Below, in pieces: positions 15,981 to 23,748 of a stretch of DNA of 64,000 nucleotides. The DNA comes from Streptomyces harbinensis (GTDB lineage Bacteria; Actinomycetota; Actinomycetes; Streptomycetales; Streptomycetaceae), in contig NZ_FPAB01000005.1 in NCBI RefSeq assembly GCF_900116145.1, positions 496,001 through 560,000 of the forward strand. The letters run 5' to 3'. The stretch's first letter is position 1; each line of letters starts with the position of its first letter. A model generated the notes under the pieces. That model was not told where the DNA came from, made no database searches, and was given only the letters and a program-made list of their open reading frames with translations. The position numbers and the translations under genes are program-made.

Positions 15981-16811
15981 ATGCCCACCAAGACCGCCCT
16001 CGTCACCGGTGCCTCCTCCGGCATCGGCGAAGCCACCGCCCTCAAGCTGCGGGAGCTGGGCTTCACCGTCTACGGGGCCGCCCGGCGTACCGACCGTCTG
16101 CAATCGCTGGCCGAGCGCGACATCCGCCCCCTGACCATGGATGTCACCGACGAGGACTCCCTGCGCACGGGCGTCGACCGCATCGTCACCGACACCGGCC
16201 GGATCGACGCTCTCATCAACATCGCCGGCTACGGCTCCTACGGAGCGCTCGAAGACGTGCCCATGGACGAGGCCCGCCGCCAGTTCGAGGTCAACGTCTT
16301 CGGGGCCCTGCGCCTGACCCAGCTCGTGCTGCCCCACATGCGCGCCCAGCGCGCCGGCACCATCGTCAACATCACGTCCATGGGCGGCAAGATCTACACA
16401 CCCCTGGGTGGCTGGTACCACGGCACCAAATTCGCCCTCGAAGCGCTCAGCGACTGCCTCCGCCTGGAGGCCAAGCCCTTCGGCATCGACGTCGTCGTCA
16501 TCGAACCCGGCGGCATCGCCACCGAATGGGGCGCCATCGCGGCCGACAAACTCGAAGAAGCCTCTGGCAACGGCCCCTACGAGGACCAGGCCAAGGCCGT
16601 CGCCTCCTCGCTCCGCTCCGAGGCCAACGCCTCGCGCAACTCCCCGCCCTCGGTCATCGCCGACGCCATCGGCAAAGCCGTCACAGCACGCCGCCCCAAA
16701 ACCCGCTACGCCACCGGCTTCGGTGCCAAACCCCTCATCTCCCTGCGCCGCATCCTGCCCGACCGCGCCTTCGACAGCGTCATCTCCCGAGCCGTCCGCC
16801 TGCCCCGCTGA
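15981..16811 (+). CDS. SDR-family oxidoreductase under TetR control
   Basis: Classical short-chain dehydrogenase, 276 aa. TGASSGIG at 9-16, NIAG near 80-83, catalytic Ser133, Tyr146 and Lys150 in YHGTK. The C-terminal half (EPGGIATEWG, SNPPSVIADAIGKAVTARRPKTRYATG-like) resembles the oxidoreductase/short-chain group often annotated as acting on ketones or retinol-like substrates. A GAGG ribosome site lies ten bases before the ATG. With the divergent TetR gene and the double operator it forms a substrate-inducible pair; the substrate is unknown. Confidence 0.9.
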   Translation: MPTKTALVTGASSGIGEATALKLRELGFTVYGAARRTDRLQSLAERDIRPLTMDVTDEDSLRTGVDRIVTDTGRIDALINIAGYGSYGALEDVPMDEARRQFEVNVFGALRLTQLVLPHMRAQRAGTIVNITSMGGKIYTPLGGWYHGTKFALEALSDCLRLEAKPFGIDVVVIEPGGIATEWGAIAADKLEEASGNGPYEDQAKAVASSLRSEANASRNSPPSVIADAIGKAVTARRPKTRYATGFGAKPLISLRRILPDRAFDSVISRAVRLPR

Positions 16812-16817
16812 ACAAAC

Positions 16818-16846
16818 CCGAGCGGGCTCGGCTTCCCGAAATCGGG
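16818..16846. terminator. Two small adjacent stem-loops
   Basis: CCGAGC/GCTCGG (16818-16831, 2-base loop) and CCCGA/TCGGG (16835-16846) follow the SDR stop at once and lie ahead of the convergent DUF397 gene end at 16973. The remaining 126 bases before that gene show nothing recognisable. Confidence 0.4.
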
Positions 16847-16972
16847 CGGGGGGGATCGTCGATCGCCGGACATGATCTCGTCCCTGAGATCTGCGGCGAT
16901 CCGTTCCCGCAGAGGCCGCCGATCAGCGGCCCGGGCCGCTTCCACGCACCGGCAGACAGGGGAAGTATCGCG

Positions 16973-17194
16973 CTAGGCGATTTCGCCGTCCCGCACGGCG
17001 GTGACGAACTGCTGCCAGGGCCCCGCGGCGAAGACGAGCGTGCCGCGCGTCCGGTCCTTCGTGTCCCGCACACCCTGCCGCCCGGTGCCATCGGGGGCCA
17101 TGCGGCCTCCCAGACGGGCAACGGCCACGCACTGGCCGCCGTTTGAACCGCTGTAGGACGACGTGACCCACTCTGCGGCGCTGAGGTCAGTCAC
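16973..17194 (-). CDS. DUF397-domain protein
   Basis: A 73-aa DUF397 protein, recognised by WVTSSYSGSNGGQCVAVA and by LVFAAGPWQQFVTAV near the C-terminus. In Streptomyces these small proteins are partners of DUF5753 helix-turn-helix regulators such as WhiJ, and act in development-linked regulation, probably by antagonising the regulator. The gene follows a DUF5753 regulator gene and overlaps its 3' end by eight bases, so they form one operon. Confidence 0.92.
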   Translation of the reverse strand: MTDLSAAEWVTSSYSGSNGGQCVAVARLGGRMAPDGTGRQGVRDTKDRTRGTLVFAAGPWQQFVTAVRDGEIA

Positions 17195-18014
17195 TGCCGT
17201 AGTCCTCCATTCGTACCGTCCGAATCATCGCGAGTGACGCGTCGGGTGAGAGCGCGTGGGCTCGCAGGCGATCGTACGTGGCCTGTTGAAACGCGACCGT
17301 TGACGCCTTCTGATGGAGCTTGCCACCGGTCGCGTCATCCGTCCAAAGTACGGGCTCGGAGCTGGCGAATCCCAGCAGGGTGAATGAGAGGGTGTGGGCC
17401 GCTGCGGCCCCCGCCGTGAACGGCAAAACTTGGAGATCGACGCGGGGCCCCGATGCCAGATCCAGCAGGTGGTCAAGCTGACTTCGCATCACGGCGTGGC
17501 CACCGACCACTGTGCGCAAACACGCTTCATGCAGCACGACCCAGAGGCTCAGGTCGGGTGATTCGAGGGCATCCCGGCGACGCATGCGTCCGTCAACCTT
17601 GCCTTCGATGACTCCCGGTTCCTCACGCGGATGCCCCGCGCGGAAGATCGCTCGGGCGTATGCGTCGGTTTGCAGCAGTCCCATGAGGCACGCAGCCGAG
17701 TAGTCGAGTATCCAAGAAGCACGGCGTTCCAAAGCCAGATATGGCTCGAACCACGTCGGGGTGCCGCTCTCCTGGAGGCTCGCGTAGAGCCGGGTGAACA
17801 GCCCACCCGTGGCGAAGACCTTGTCGCACCCGGCGATGAAGTCGGCGCTGGGCTGCTGCTTCCCCGCCTCGACCTTGCTGACGTAGCCCTCGGAGTAGCC
17901 CGTTCCCAGCCCCAGGTTCTTCTGCGTCAGCTTGCGGCCCAGCCGCACTTCTTTGACTTCCCGGCCGAATCGCTGACCAGGAGTCAAGTAGTCCTCTGCC
18001 GCTTCCTCGTTCAA
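17187..18014 (-). CDS. XRE helix-turn-helix regulator with DUF5753 domain
   Basis: About 275 aa. The N-terminal XRE domain is FGREVKEVRLGRKLTQKNLG followed by GYSEGYVSKVEAGKQQPS; the DUF5753 part is typical: PTWFEPYLALERRASWILDYSA, GLLQTDAYARAIFRAGHP and, near the end, LTFTL-like HTLSFTLLGF and ATYDRLRAHALSP. WhiJ-like proteins of this type pair with DUF397 products, one of which overlaps it downstream. No ATG fits; a TTG at 18012-18014 has a GGAGG eight bases upstream and gives a family-typical N-terminus; GTG codons just upstream are alternatives. Confidence 0.88.
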   Translation of the reverse strand: MNEEAAEDYLTPGQRFGREVKEVRLGRKLTQKNLGLGTGYSEGYVSKVEAGKQQPSADFIAGCDKVFATGGLFTRLYASLQESGTPTWFEPYLALERRASWILDYSAACLMGLLQTDAYARAIFRAGHPREEPGVIEGKVDGRMRRRDALESPDLSLWVVLHEACLRTVVGGHAVMRSQLDHLLDLASGPRVDLQVLPFTAGAAAAHTLSFTLLGFASSEPVLWTDDATGGKLHQKASTVAFQQATYDRLRAHALSPDASLAMIRTVRMEDYGSD

Positions 18015-18173
18015 GCTCGTGACCTCCGCTGATGCAAGCACCACGCGCCATTTGACGGGACAGGAACTTGCGGATCCATGCTCAAGCCATCCCCAGCATA
18101 GTGCTCCTGTGTTGGTCTGGTCACAGCAAGTGCTCTCCCGGAGCCAGCAAGCCCCAACAGTGGCAGGTGACTT

Positions 18174-18341
18174 ATGACCACCGTGATCCCCGACCAGCCG
18201 CAAGAGCCGCCCGAGCCGCCCGACGTTCCGCCTCAGGAAGCGACCGACGTGCCGACCGACGAGGAGGCCGTGACGGTGATCGCCGCCGCGCGGGCGTGGT
18301 TGGTGGCCATCGGCTATCGGCGGCCGGGGGCCGACCGGTGA
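18174..18341 (+). CDS. Small proline/acid-rich hypothetical protein
   Basis: A 55-aa protein: a Pro/Glu-rich N-terminal half (PQEPPEPPDVPP) and a helical C-terminal half with VTVIAAARAWLVAIGYRRPG. It is unknown to me by family. It is divergent from the DUF5753 regulator gene and its stop overlaps the GTG of the next gene (GTGA), making it the first of three coupled small genes. Such cassettes commonly accompany DUF5753/DUF397 loci in Streptomyces; no function can be stated. Confidence 0.6.
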   Translation: MTTVIPDQPQEPPEPPDVPPQEATDVPTDEEAVTVIAAARAWLVAIGYRRPGADR

Positions 18342-18583
18342 GCGGGGGGTGGGCGTGGTCGGTGCCGATAACGGCCGACTCAGTGCAGGTCGGTGACGCG
18401 ATCAGCGTCGGCGGCCGGACGCTGATCGTCGCGGATCTGTGCCAGCTCCCGGGTGGTGCGGGCAAGATGGTCCGTTTCCACAGTGGGGAGCGGCTGACGC
18501 TGCATCCCCGGTCCGTGCTCGTGGCCACCCGGATCGGGCCGCCGCCTGTCCGCGCCTACCGGCGGCGGGGGGCCGAGCGGTGA
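18338..18583 (+). CDS. Small hypothetical protein, beta-rich
   Basis: An 81-aa protein starting at GTG (VSGGWAWSVPITADSV). It reads like a small beta-rich domain: VQVGDAISVGGRTLIVADLCQLPGG followed by MVRFHSGERLTLHPRSVLVATR, a pattern of a short barrel with a loop; the C-terminus is Arg-rich. The GTGA overlaps upstream and downstream couple it to both neighbours. No family name can be given. Confidence 0.65.
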   Translation: MSGGWAWSVPITADSVQVGDAISVGGRTLIVADLCQLPGGAGKMVRFHSGERLTLHPRSVLVATRIGPPPVRAYRRRGAER

Positions 18584-18996
18584 CCCCGGTGCCCCGGCTG
18601 CCGGACCTGATCCACGCCGACGACCGGCCCGTTCCGCCGCGCCTTGGCGATGGAGCGGACTGGGTGCTGGGCCGCTGCTGGCTCTGGTGTGCCAACCGGT
18701 ACACCTGGGTGCTGTGGCTCGGGCCCGCGTCCACCACCGGGCATCACGCGTCGCTCTACGCGTGCGAGTCCTGCGTGGACCGGCTGCACCACACGATCAT
18801 CGACTACAGCGAAGCCATGGCCGACGCCCCCACGGACGCCACCGGCATCCGCGTCCCCCTCTACCTCAGCCCCAAGGACCCACCCCGGCCCGGCTCGCTG
18901 TTCTACCGCCAGGCGCGGCACCGCCGCCCCCGCACGGTGCTCGGCCGGCTGTGGCACCGCCTGATCACCGGCCGCGACGCGCCACCGTCCCGGTAA
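18580..18996 (+). CDS. Hypothetical protein of the small-gene cassette
   Basis: A 138-aa protein with a GTG start overlapping the previous stop. It has a Trp- and Cys-containing N-half (DWVLGRCWLWCANRYTWVLW) and a CESCVDRLHHTIIDYSEA segment, so cysteine pairs (RCWLWC, CESC) may bind a metal. The C-terminus is very basic. Similar open frames recur near DUF5753 regulators in Streptomyces, but I know no function. A stem-loop follows 40 bases after the stop. Confidence 0.65.
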   Translation: MTPVPRLPDLIHADDRPVPPRLGDGADWVLGRCWLWCANRYTWVLWLGPASTTGHHASLYACESCVDRLHHTIIDYSEAMADAPTDATGIRVPLYLSPKDPPRPGSLFYRQARHRRPRTVLGRLWHRLITGRDAPPSR

Positions 18997-19615
18997 CCGA
19001 TGGCTGTGTGGCCGAGTGCGGCGGCTCATTCCACACCACAGACCCGGTCGCGTTGTCCGCACCGGGTCTGTGCCGGGGAATCCCTGCGGTTTGCTCCGAG
19101 TGCGGCCAGGCCGCAGCTGTGACCCTCGATGATGGCGCGCTCACCCGCGAACCGATCGGCGCGGCCGTTTCCTCCGGAGCCGTGGCGTCAGCCCCCGCCT
19201 TGCAGCCGATCCAGCGCAGCGCACCACCGACAGGCCCCTCACCAGGCCGAATCGTCCATATCAGGTGTCGGAGCAGCGTGGAGGGCGAGATCCCGGTACG
19301 GCAGGTCAATGGTGGGGCTCGGTTGAATGCGTGCATGGCTTCATCCAGCGCCACAGAGGTGACTCCGGGGGCCTCCACCAACGTCAGACGGACGTCGTCC
19401 GGGAGTGGGATGGAGGAGAACTGGGAGGCCAGGTAAGCGATGGCGGAGCCTCCGCCGGGGCCGACCTCCACGAGGTGGGGACTGTGGTGACGGATCCGCC
19501 GGAGAGCTTCCAGCATGAGGAACGCCTTCTCCTCGCCGTGTGTGTTGGCCGCGACATCGAGGTAATCGGATGAGGTCTTCAAGGCGGTGGAAAACGTCGG
19601 ACCCGGCACGTCCAC
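18965..19615 (-). pseudogene. SAM-dependent methyltransferase, N-terminal fragment with foreign tail
   Basis: The first 93 or so residues resemble a class I methyltransferase: SSDYLDVAANTHGEEKAFLMLEAL segment, then the SAM motif LVEVGPGGGSAIAYLASQF and LTLVEAPGVTSVALDEAMHAFNR. After about base 19330 the protein turns into low-similarity Pro/Ala/Ser sequence that reads like out-of-frame DNA and even runs over an inverted repeat and the 3' end of the opposite gene. The expected rest of the Rossmann domain is missing. I read it as a truncated gene rather than a functional enzyme; an unusual short protein cannot be excluded. Confidence 0.55.
19037..19072. terminator. Perfect 12-bp stem-loop after the small-gene cassette
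   Basis: CACAGACCCGGT (19037-19048) pairs fully with ACCGGGTCTGTG (19061-19072) around a 12-base loop. It lies 40 bases after the plus-strand gene stop and inside the suspect tail of the methyltransferase remnant, and is most likely the terminator of the cassette. Confidence 0.7.
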
Positions 19616-19817
19616 TCCTCATTGAGCGCGGTCGGCTGCGGTGGTGTGTCCGCCGGCTGATCGGGGACGAGATGGGTGTCGGCTCGTAACCCGGGCCCCG
19701 CGGATACCGGCAGAGCGGCAATGGCTCCTGGACAGGACCGTATGCTGGGCTGCCACCCCTCGGCGCGCGCATTGCTCCGGATTGTGCGAGGCCCTGCCGG
19801 GGCTTGCGACTGATTGC

Positions 19818-20666
19818 CTACGAGGGACCAAGAGCGGATCGCGCGCGGCCGATCAGACGCCGAGCCGGGGCGCCGTACACAGCGGACTCCTCGAGCCACT
19901 GCCAAGCCCGCTCGTACACGTCCACATCGTCATCGCCTGTCAACCACAACTCTTCGCTGATCGTCTCCACGATGACGAGCCGACGGTCGTAGATCCAGAA
20001 GGCGTGCGGCGCCGTCCGGCGCAGTCGCGCACCGAAGGGGATGATCCCCACCTCGATGCGCTGTTGACCCACGAGGTTGAAGAGCCGGCCCAACTGCTGC
20101 GCCATGACCTCGACGGGACACGGCCGGTGGTACAGGGCTGCCTCGCAGAGAAGGAACTGGAACGTCTTATCCAGGTCGTACAGGGCCTCTTGCCTGCGCA
20201 TACGCTTCGCGACGGCCGCGTCGGTCGTTCCGGGGATGCGGCGAAAGCCTGCGACGGAGTCGAAGACGACATGAGCGTACTCGGGTGTCTGGAGCAGGCC
20301 CGGTATCCGGGACACCTCCAGGGCGCGGATCCGGCGGGTGCTCTCGGTCAGGCGGACCGCGATCTCCTGCCGCCCCTGGAGGCCGCCGGCCAGTTGCCTG
20401 CGCCATGACCGGTAGCGCTGTTTCAGGTCGAGGCCGGCCAGGAGGCCGTGCAGTTCCTGTTCGACATCCGGCCGGTCAAGGGCTTACGCCCACGCGCTCA
20501 GGTCGCTGCGGCTGGGTGTCTGCTTGCCGTTCTGCATGCGGCTGACCTTCGAGGGCTGCCAGCCAAGACGCGTGGCAAGGTCCTTCCCCTTCAGTCCCGC
20601 CTCGGTGCGCAGTTCCCGCAGGCGCGCACCGAGGGCCTCGCGGGCCGTCTGGAAGTCGGTCGTCAC
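19818..20666 (-). pseudogene. XRE/DUF5753 regulator broken by an in-frame TAA
   Basis: Read through one stop codon, this is a normal 282-residue DUF5753 regulator. Residues 1-60 (ATG 20664-20666) are the XRE domain (LRELRTEAGLKGKDLATRLGWQPSKVSRMQNGKQTPS). A TAA at 20484-20486 follows SAWA, after which the same frame continues as ALDRPDVEQEL, RALEVSRIPGLLQTPEYAHVVF, then ALYHRPCPVEVMAQQLGRL and VYERAWQWLEESAVYG. TAA is the rarest stop in such genomes. A single base change (for example CAA or GAA to TAA) explains the break. The gene overlaps the DUF6879 gene upstream by four bases. Confidence 0.82.
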
Positions 20667-21400
20667 TCCGTCGAAGCTACCTCGCGCGCGAACTCTCCGG
20701 TGGGCACGGCGTGATGCCAGGCAGCATCCCGGGCTTGGCAGGCGGCGAGCACTTCTGCGGGGTCCTCGGTAACGTGCACCCCGAGCGTGGTGTCTCCCTC
20801 GTCGAACACGAGCCGGGCCACGATCGTGGAGTCGAACAGCCAGAAATCGAACTCCGGCAGGCGAAGCCGCTCGGCCTGTGCACGGGTGAGATTGCGGATG
20901 TCCTCACCGGCCGAGACATTGCCAGGCGCGCTCGCGAGCAGGAACCGCTGCCCCTCCGTGGGCGGGTCATCCACCAGGCGGACTCGAGCGAACCGTTTTC
21001 CGAGCCTCGTCTGTGCGGTGACATTCTCCAGCCAGCCGCTGGCTTCGTCGGTGATGCACTCACCTCTCTGCCAGCGCGTCCACTTCGGGCTGCGCCGGTC
21101 GGAGGCATATCCGCGGCGGGTCTCCAGCCGCCAGGCGGTGTGCCGGAACTCACGGAAGAGGTGGGCGATCGAGGCGAACGGACGCAACGCGGGTGCCTCG
21201 GTTCTGGGCGCGTACCGGGTGAGCAGGCTGCGCGGGACCCGCACGAACGTCTCGGACGGCTTGACGTCTCGCAGTTGCACCAGATGTCCGGGGTCGGTCT
21301 CGCGTTCACCCTGGACAAGGACATCGTCCGTGCCCTCGATCTCGTACAAGGTGGGGCAGTCGCCTTCGTCACTGGTCGTGCCGATCAGCCTGAGCGTCAT
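20663..21400 (-). CDS. DUF6879-type protein with fused N-terminal small domain
   Basis: A 245-aa protein made of two parts that I would expect as separate Streptomyces genes. Residues 1-65 (CPTLYEIEGTDDVLVQGERETDPG, then ETFVRVPRSLL) match the small protein that often precedes DUF6879. Residues 75-245 match DUF6879: FREFRHTAWRLETRRGY, GECITDEASGWLENV, VRLVDDPPTEGQRFLL, then FWLFDSTIVARLVFDE. DUF6879 genes are regularly paired with DUF5753 regulators, as here, where the stop and the regulator ATG overlap. Function of the domain is unknown. Confidence 0.75.
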   Translation of the reverse strand: MTLRLIGTTSDEGDCPTLYEIEGTDDVLVQGERETDPGHLVQLRDVKPSETFVRVPRSLLTRYAPRTEAPALRPFASIAHLFREFRHTAWRLETRRGYASDRRSPKWTRWQRGECITDEASGWLENVTAQTRLGKRFARVRLVDDPPTEGQRFLLASAPGNVSAGEDIRNLTRAQAERLRLPEFDFWLFDSTIVARLVFDEGDTTLGVHVTEDPAEVLAACQARDAAWHHAVPTGEFAREVASTE

Positions 21401-21527
21401 GGAGCCTCCGTTATCCGGACGTTGGTTGTCCAGAATGCGCGCAATGGCATGTCGGCGCGCGTTGATTGCGGCAGATTGCGCGGGAAGGAGCGCAACTGCT
21501 GATGGCGCGCAACCACTGGGGCAACGA

Positions 21528-22424
21528 TCACGGAGCGTCGTGCCGGGCGTCCTCCCTGCGCAGCAGGGCGACCACCTCGGCGGCCGTGGTCGCCAGGCGG
21601 TCGCGGGCGGTGGTGAGCTGGGCGGGGGTGACGCCGTGGTCGCGGGCGGCGTCGCGGATGTCGTCGCGGAAGCGGTCCAGCAGGCGTTCCAATTCGCGGG
21701 CGGCCTCCGCCGAGGTCTCGGTGTCCGCGTGGTCGCCGGGGGTGGGCTCGGGGCCGGGGCCGGCGGGCTGCTCGTGGCCGCCCATCCAGGGGACGTAGGG
21801 GGCGTATACGCCGGGGCCCCAGCCGCTCAGGCCGTGGCTGAGGCCGTCCAGGCCGACCCGGACCGCGCCCTGCCAGTCGCCTGCCGCGGCGTGCGAGCGG
21901 ACCTGCTCCTGGAGCCGCTGGGCCGCCTGCTCGAACTCGGAACGGACCTCCTCGCGGGCCGCTTTCGCCTCCTGGCGGGCGCGGCGGGCCTCGTCCCTCG
22001 CCCGGCGGGTCTCATCCCGCCGGCCCGCCGCGCCGCCGCGCGCCTGGGCGGCGGCCTGGCGCATCTCCTGGCGCAGGTCGTGCGCGGAGCCGCTGACGTC
22101 CTCCCGGATGCCGTCGGCCAGTGCGGTGAGCGAGGCGTTGATCTCCCGCTCCAGTGCGGCCAGTTCATCGGCTCTGGCGGCCAGCTCCCGGCGGCCCTCG
22201 GCCGTCAGGGAGTAGACCTTCCGGCCGCCCTCGTCGGTGTGGGTGACCAGCCCTTCCGCCGCCAGCTTCGCCAGCCGGGGGTAGACCGTGCCGGCGGAGG
22301 GCGCGTACCGGCCGTGGAAGCGTTCCTCCAGGAGGCGGATGACCTCGTACCCGTGCCGGGGGGATTCGTCGAGCAGCTTGAGCAGGTACAGCCGCAGGCG
22401 GCCGTGACCGAAGACGGGGGGCAT
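21528..22424 (-). CDS. PadR-family transcriptional regulator
   Basis: A 298-aa regulator. The N-terminal PadR winged helix is complete: LYLLKLLDESPRHGYEVIRLLEERF, YAPSAGTVYPRLAKLAAEGLV and EGGRKVYSLTAEGRREL. The long C-terminal part contains an Arg/Ala/Glu-rich probable coiled coil (about 110-190) and a Gly/Pro linker, longer than in minimal PadR proteins. It starts 12 bases after the DUF4097 gene in the same operon; the promoter ahead of that gene has two ACGATATATCG dyads that probably are its operators, so it would regulate its own expression. Confidence 0.9.
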   Translation of the reverse strand: MPPVFGHGRLRLYLLKLLDESPRHGYEVIRLLEERFHGRYAPSAGTVYPRLAKLAAEGLVTHTDEGGRKVYSLTAEGRRELAARADELAALEREINASLTALADGIREDVSGSAHDLRQEMRQAAAQARGGAAGRRDETRRARDEARRARQEAKAAREEVRSEFEQAAQRLQEQVRSHAAAGDWQGAVRVGLDGLSHGLSGWGPGVYAPYVPWMGGHEQPAGPGPEPTPGDHADTETSAEAARELERLLDRFRDDIRDAARDHGVTPAQLTTARDRLATTAAEVVALLRREDARHDAP

Positions 22425-22436
22425 GGCGGGGGTCCT

Positions 22437-23315
22437 TTAAACGGGGAAGGCGGAGGCAGGGGCGGGGGAGGCGTCCTGCTCGTGGGCGGCGGGCGGGCGG
22501 CGCAGCACGGTGATGCCACCGGAGACGGTGCTGCACGTCAGCCGCCCGGCGCCGGAACCGAGGACGCCGGTGAGCTGCTTGGGGCCCCAGGGGCCGTGCA
22601 CCGACAGCTCGGGGAAGGCGCTGGAGACGGCCCCGCCGACCGTGTTCCCGGCGACGGTGAGGCCGATCGACGCGGGCAGCCGCAGCGCCACGTCGCCCGA
22701 GACCGAGGTGATCGTGAGGTCGGCGACGTCGCCGGACGGCAGGAGGTCCAGGGCCAGTTCGCCGCTGACCGTGTCGGCGTGCAGCGCGGGGCCGCGGCCC
22801 TCCACCACCGTGAGCCCGCCCGAGACCGAGGTGAAGGTGAGCGGGCCGCCGAGCGACTGGGCCTCCACATGCCCCGAGACCGTGTCGGCCGTGACCGCGC
22901 CGGCCAGGCCGACCAGCGTGGTCTGCCCGGTGACGCCGCGCACCTCCGCGTCCGCGCGGACGCCGCTGACCACGGCCGACGCGCTCACGGTGCCGGCCGA
23001 GAGCCGGCAGTCGGCCGGGACTCTGATCGACACCACGGCCGCGCGCTTCATCAGCCGGCGCGGGCGCTTGGGCCAGCCCTTGAGGAAGCTCTGCCAGGGC
23101 AGGTCGTCGTAGCCGACCGTCAGCCGCCCGCCCTCGCGCTCGACGATCAGCGGCTCGCCCGTCACCTCGGTGATCTCCACCTCGGCGGTCGGGTCGCTGG
23201 TCCCCACCACGTTGACCGTGCCGCCGACGAGGCGGACGCGCAGCTCGCGGACGGGGTGCTCCTCGAAGGTGAGGGTCTGCGGTGCTGAGACCTCCCACCG
23301 GGACGTGGCGGCCAT
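22437..23315 (-). CDS. DUF4097-family beta-strand repeat protein
   Basis: A 292-aa protein built of repeated short beta strands of the DUF4097 type: TADTVSGHVEAQSL, FTSVSGGLTVVEG, HADTVSGELALDL, ITSVSGDVALRLP and CSTVSGGITVLRR. The repeats predict a right-handed beta-solenoid. No signal peptide is visible, so it is likely cytoplasmic. It forms an operon with the PadR regulator downstream (12-base gap), a pairing frequent in actinomycetes and thought to respond to cell-envelope conditions. The ATG 23313-23315 (MAATSRWEV) follows a GGAGGA ribosome site. Confidence 0.88.
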   Translation of the reverse strand: MAATSRWEVSAPQTLTFEEHPVRELRVRLVGGTVNVVGTSDPTAEVEITEVTGEPLIVEREGGRLTVGYDDLPWQSFLKGWPKRPRRLMKRAAVVSIRVPADCRLSAGTVSASAVVSGVRADAEVRGVTGQTTLVGLAGAVTADTVSGHVEAQSLGGPLTFTSVSGGLTVVEGRGPALHADTVSGELALDLLPSGDVADLTITSVSGDVALRLPASIGLTVAGNTVGGAVSSAFPELSVHGPWGPKQLTGVLGSGAGRLTCSTVSGGITVLRRPPAAHEQDASPAPASAFPV

Positions 23316-23344
23316 GGGTCCTCCTCCATGCATCACGGCACACG

Positions 23345-23383
23345 ACGATATATCGTGTCGCTTCTCAGAACACGATATATCGC
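23345..23383 (-). promoter_or_regulatory. Twin PadR-type operators upstream of the DUF4097-padR operon
   Basis: ACGATATATCGT (23345-23356) is a perfect 12-bp palindrome; ACGATATATCGC (23372-23383) repeats it with one changed base, 27 bp further. AT-rich islands are striking in this GC-rich DNA. They lie 30 and 57 bases before the DUF4097 start, where the promoter must be, and fit the ATAT-centred sites of PadR proteins. Confidence 0.65.
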
Positions 23384-23424
23384 GTTGGGGGGAAGTCAAG
23401 ACCTGTCGCGACAGGTCACCCTTC

Positions 23425-23604
23425 TCAGTCGTCCTCCTCGTCGTCCAGCCGCGCCAGCCACGTCGCGAGCCGCTCCACCGGCACCTCGAAGTCCGGGTTG
23501 AGATCGGTGAACGTCCGCAGCTGCTCGGCCACCCAGCCCAGGGTGACCTCCTCCTCGCCGCGCCGCCGCTCCAGCTCCTCGATGCCCCGGTCCGTGAAGT
23601 ACAC
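23425..23604 (-). CDS. DUF6104-family small protein
   Basis: A 59-aa protein beginning VYFTDRGIEELERRRGEEEV and ending VERLATWLARLDDEEDD, a highly conserved Streptomyces family (DUF6104) of unknown function. It is strongly acidic at the C-terminus and predicted helical. Start is the GTG at 23602-23604 with a GGGAG ribosome site just upstream; the longer frame has no family sequence. It is transcribed toward the DUF4097 operon. Confidence 0.88.
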   Translation of the reverse strand: MYFTDRGIEELERRRGEEEVTLGWVAEQLRTFTDLNPDFEVPVERLATWLARLDDEEDD

Positions 23605-23702
23605 GCCTGCTCCCGTCGGAAAAAGAATGAAGAGAAAACCGAACGAAACCACCAGGATAGGCGGGCTTCCCCAAGCCACTCGCGCCTGTCGGTGGTGCCC
23701 GC

Positions 23703-23708
23703 TAACCT
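23703..23708 (+). promoter_or_regulatory. Candidate -10 box of the VMAP operon
   Basis: TAACCT matches the TAnnnT form of Streptomyces -10 elements and lies 40 bases before the first gene of the conflict-system operon. A convincing -35 hexamer was not found, so this is a weak call. Confidence 0.3.
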
Positions 23709-23748
23709 GCAAGGCACCAGCAGTCGCGAGCGACCACGGGGGGCCTCG

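Noticed and set aside
19003..19250. Plus-strand frame with CVAEC/CSEC cysteine pairs after the small-gene cassette
   Set aside because: It has no independent start or ribosome site, contains the stem-loop at 19037-19072 in its first part and continues without family-like sequence. Probably read-out of non-coding DNA.
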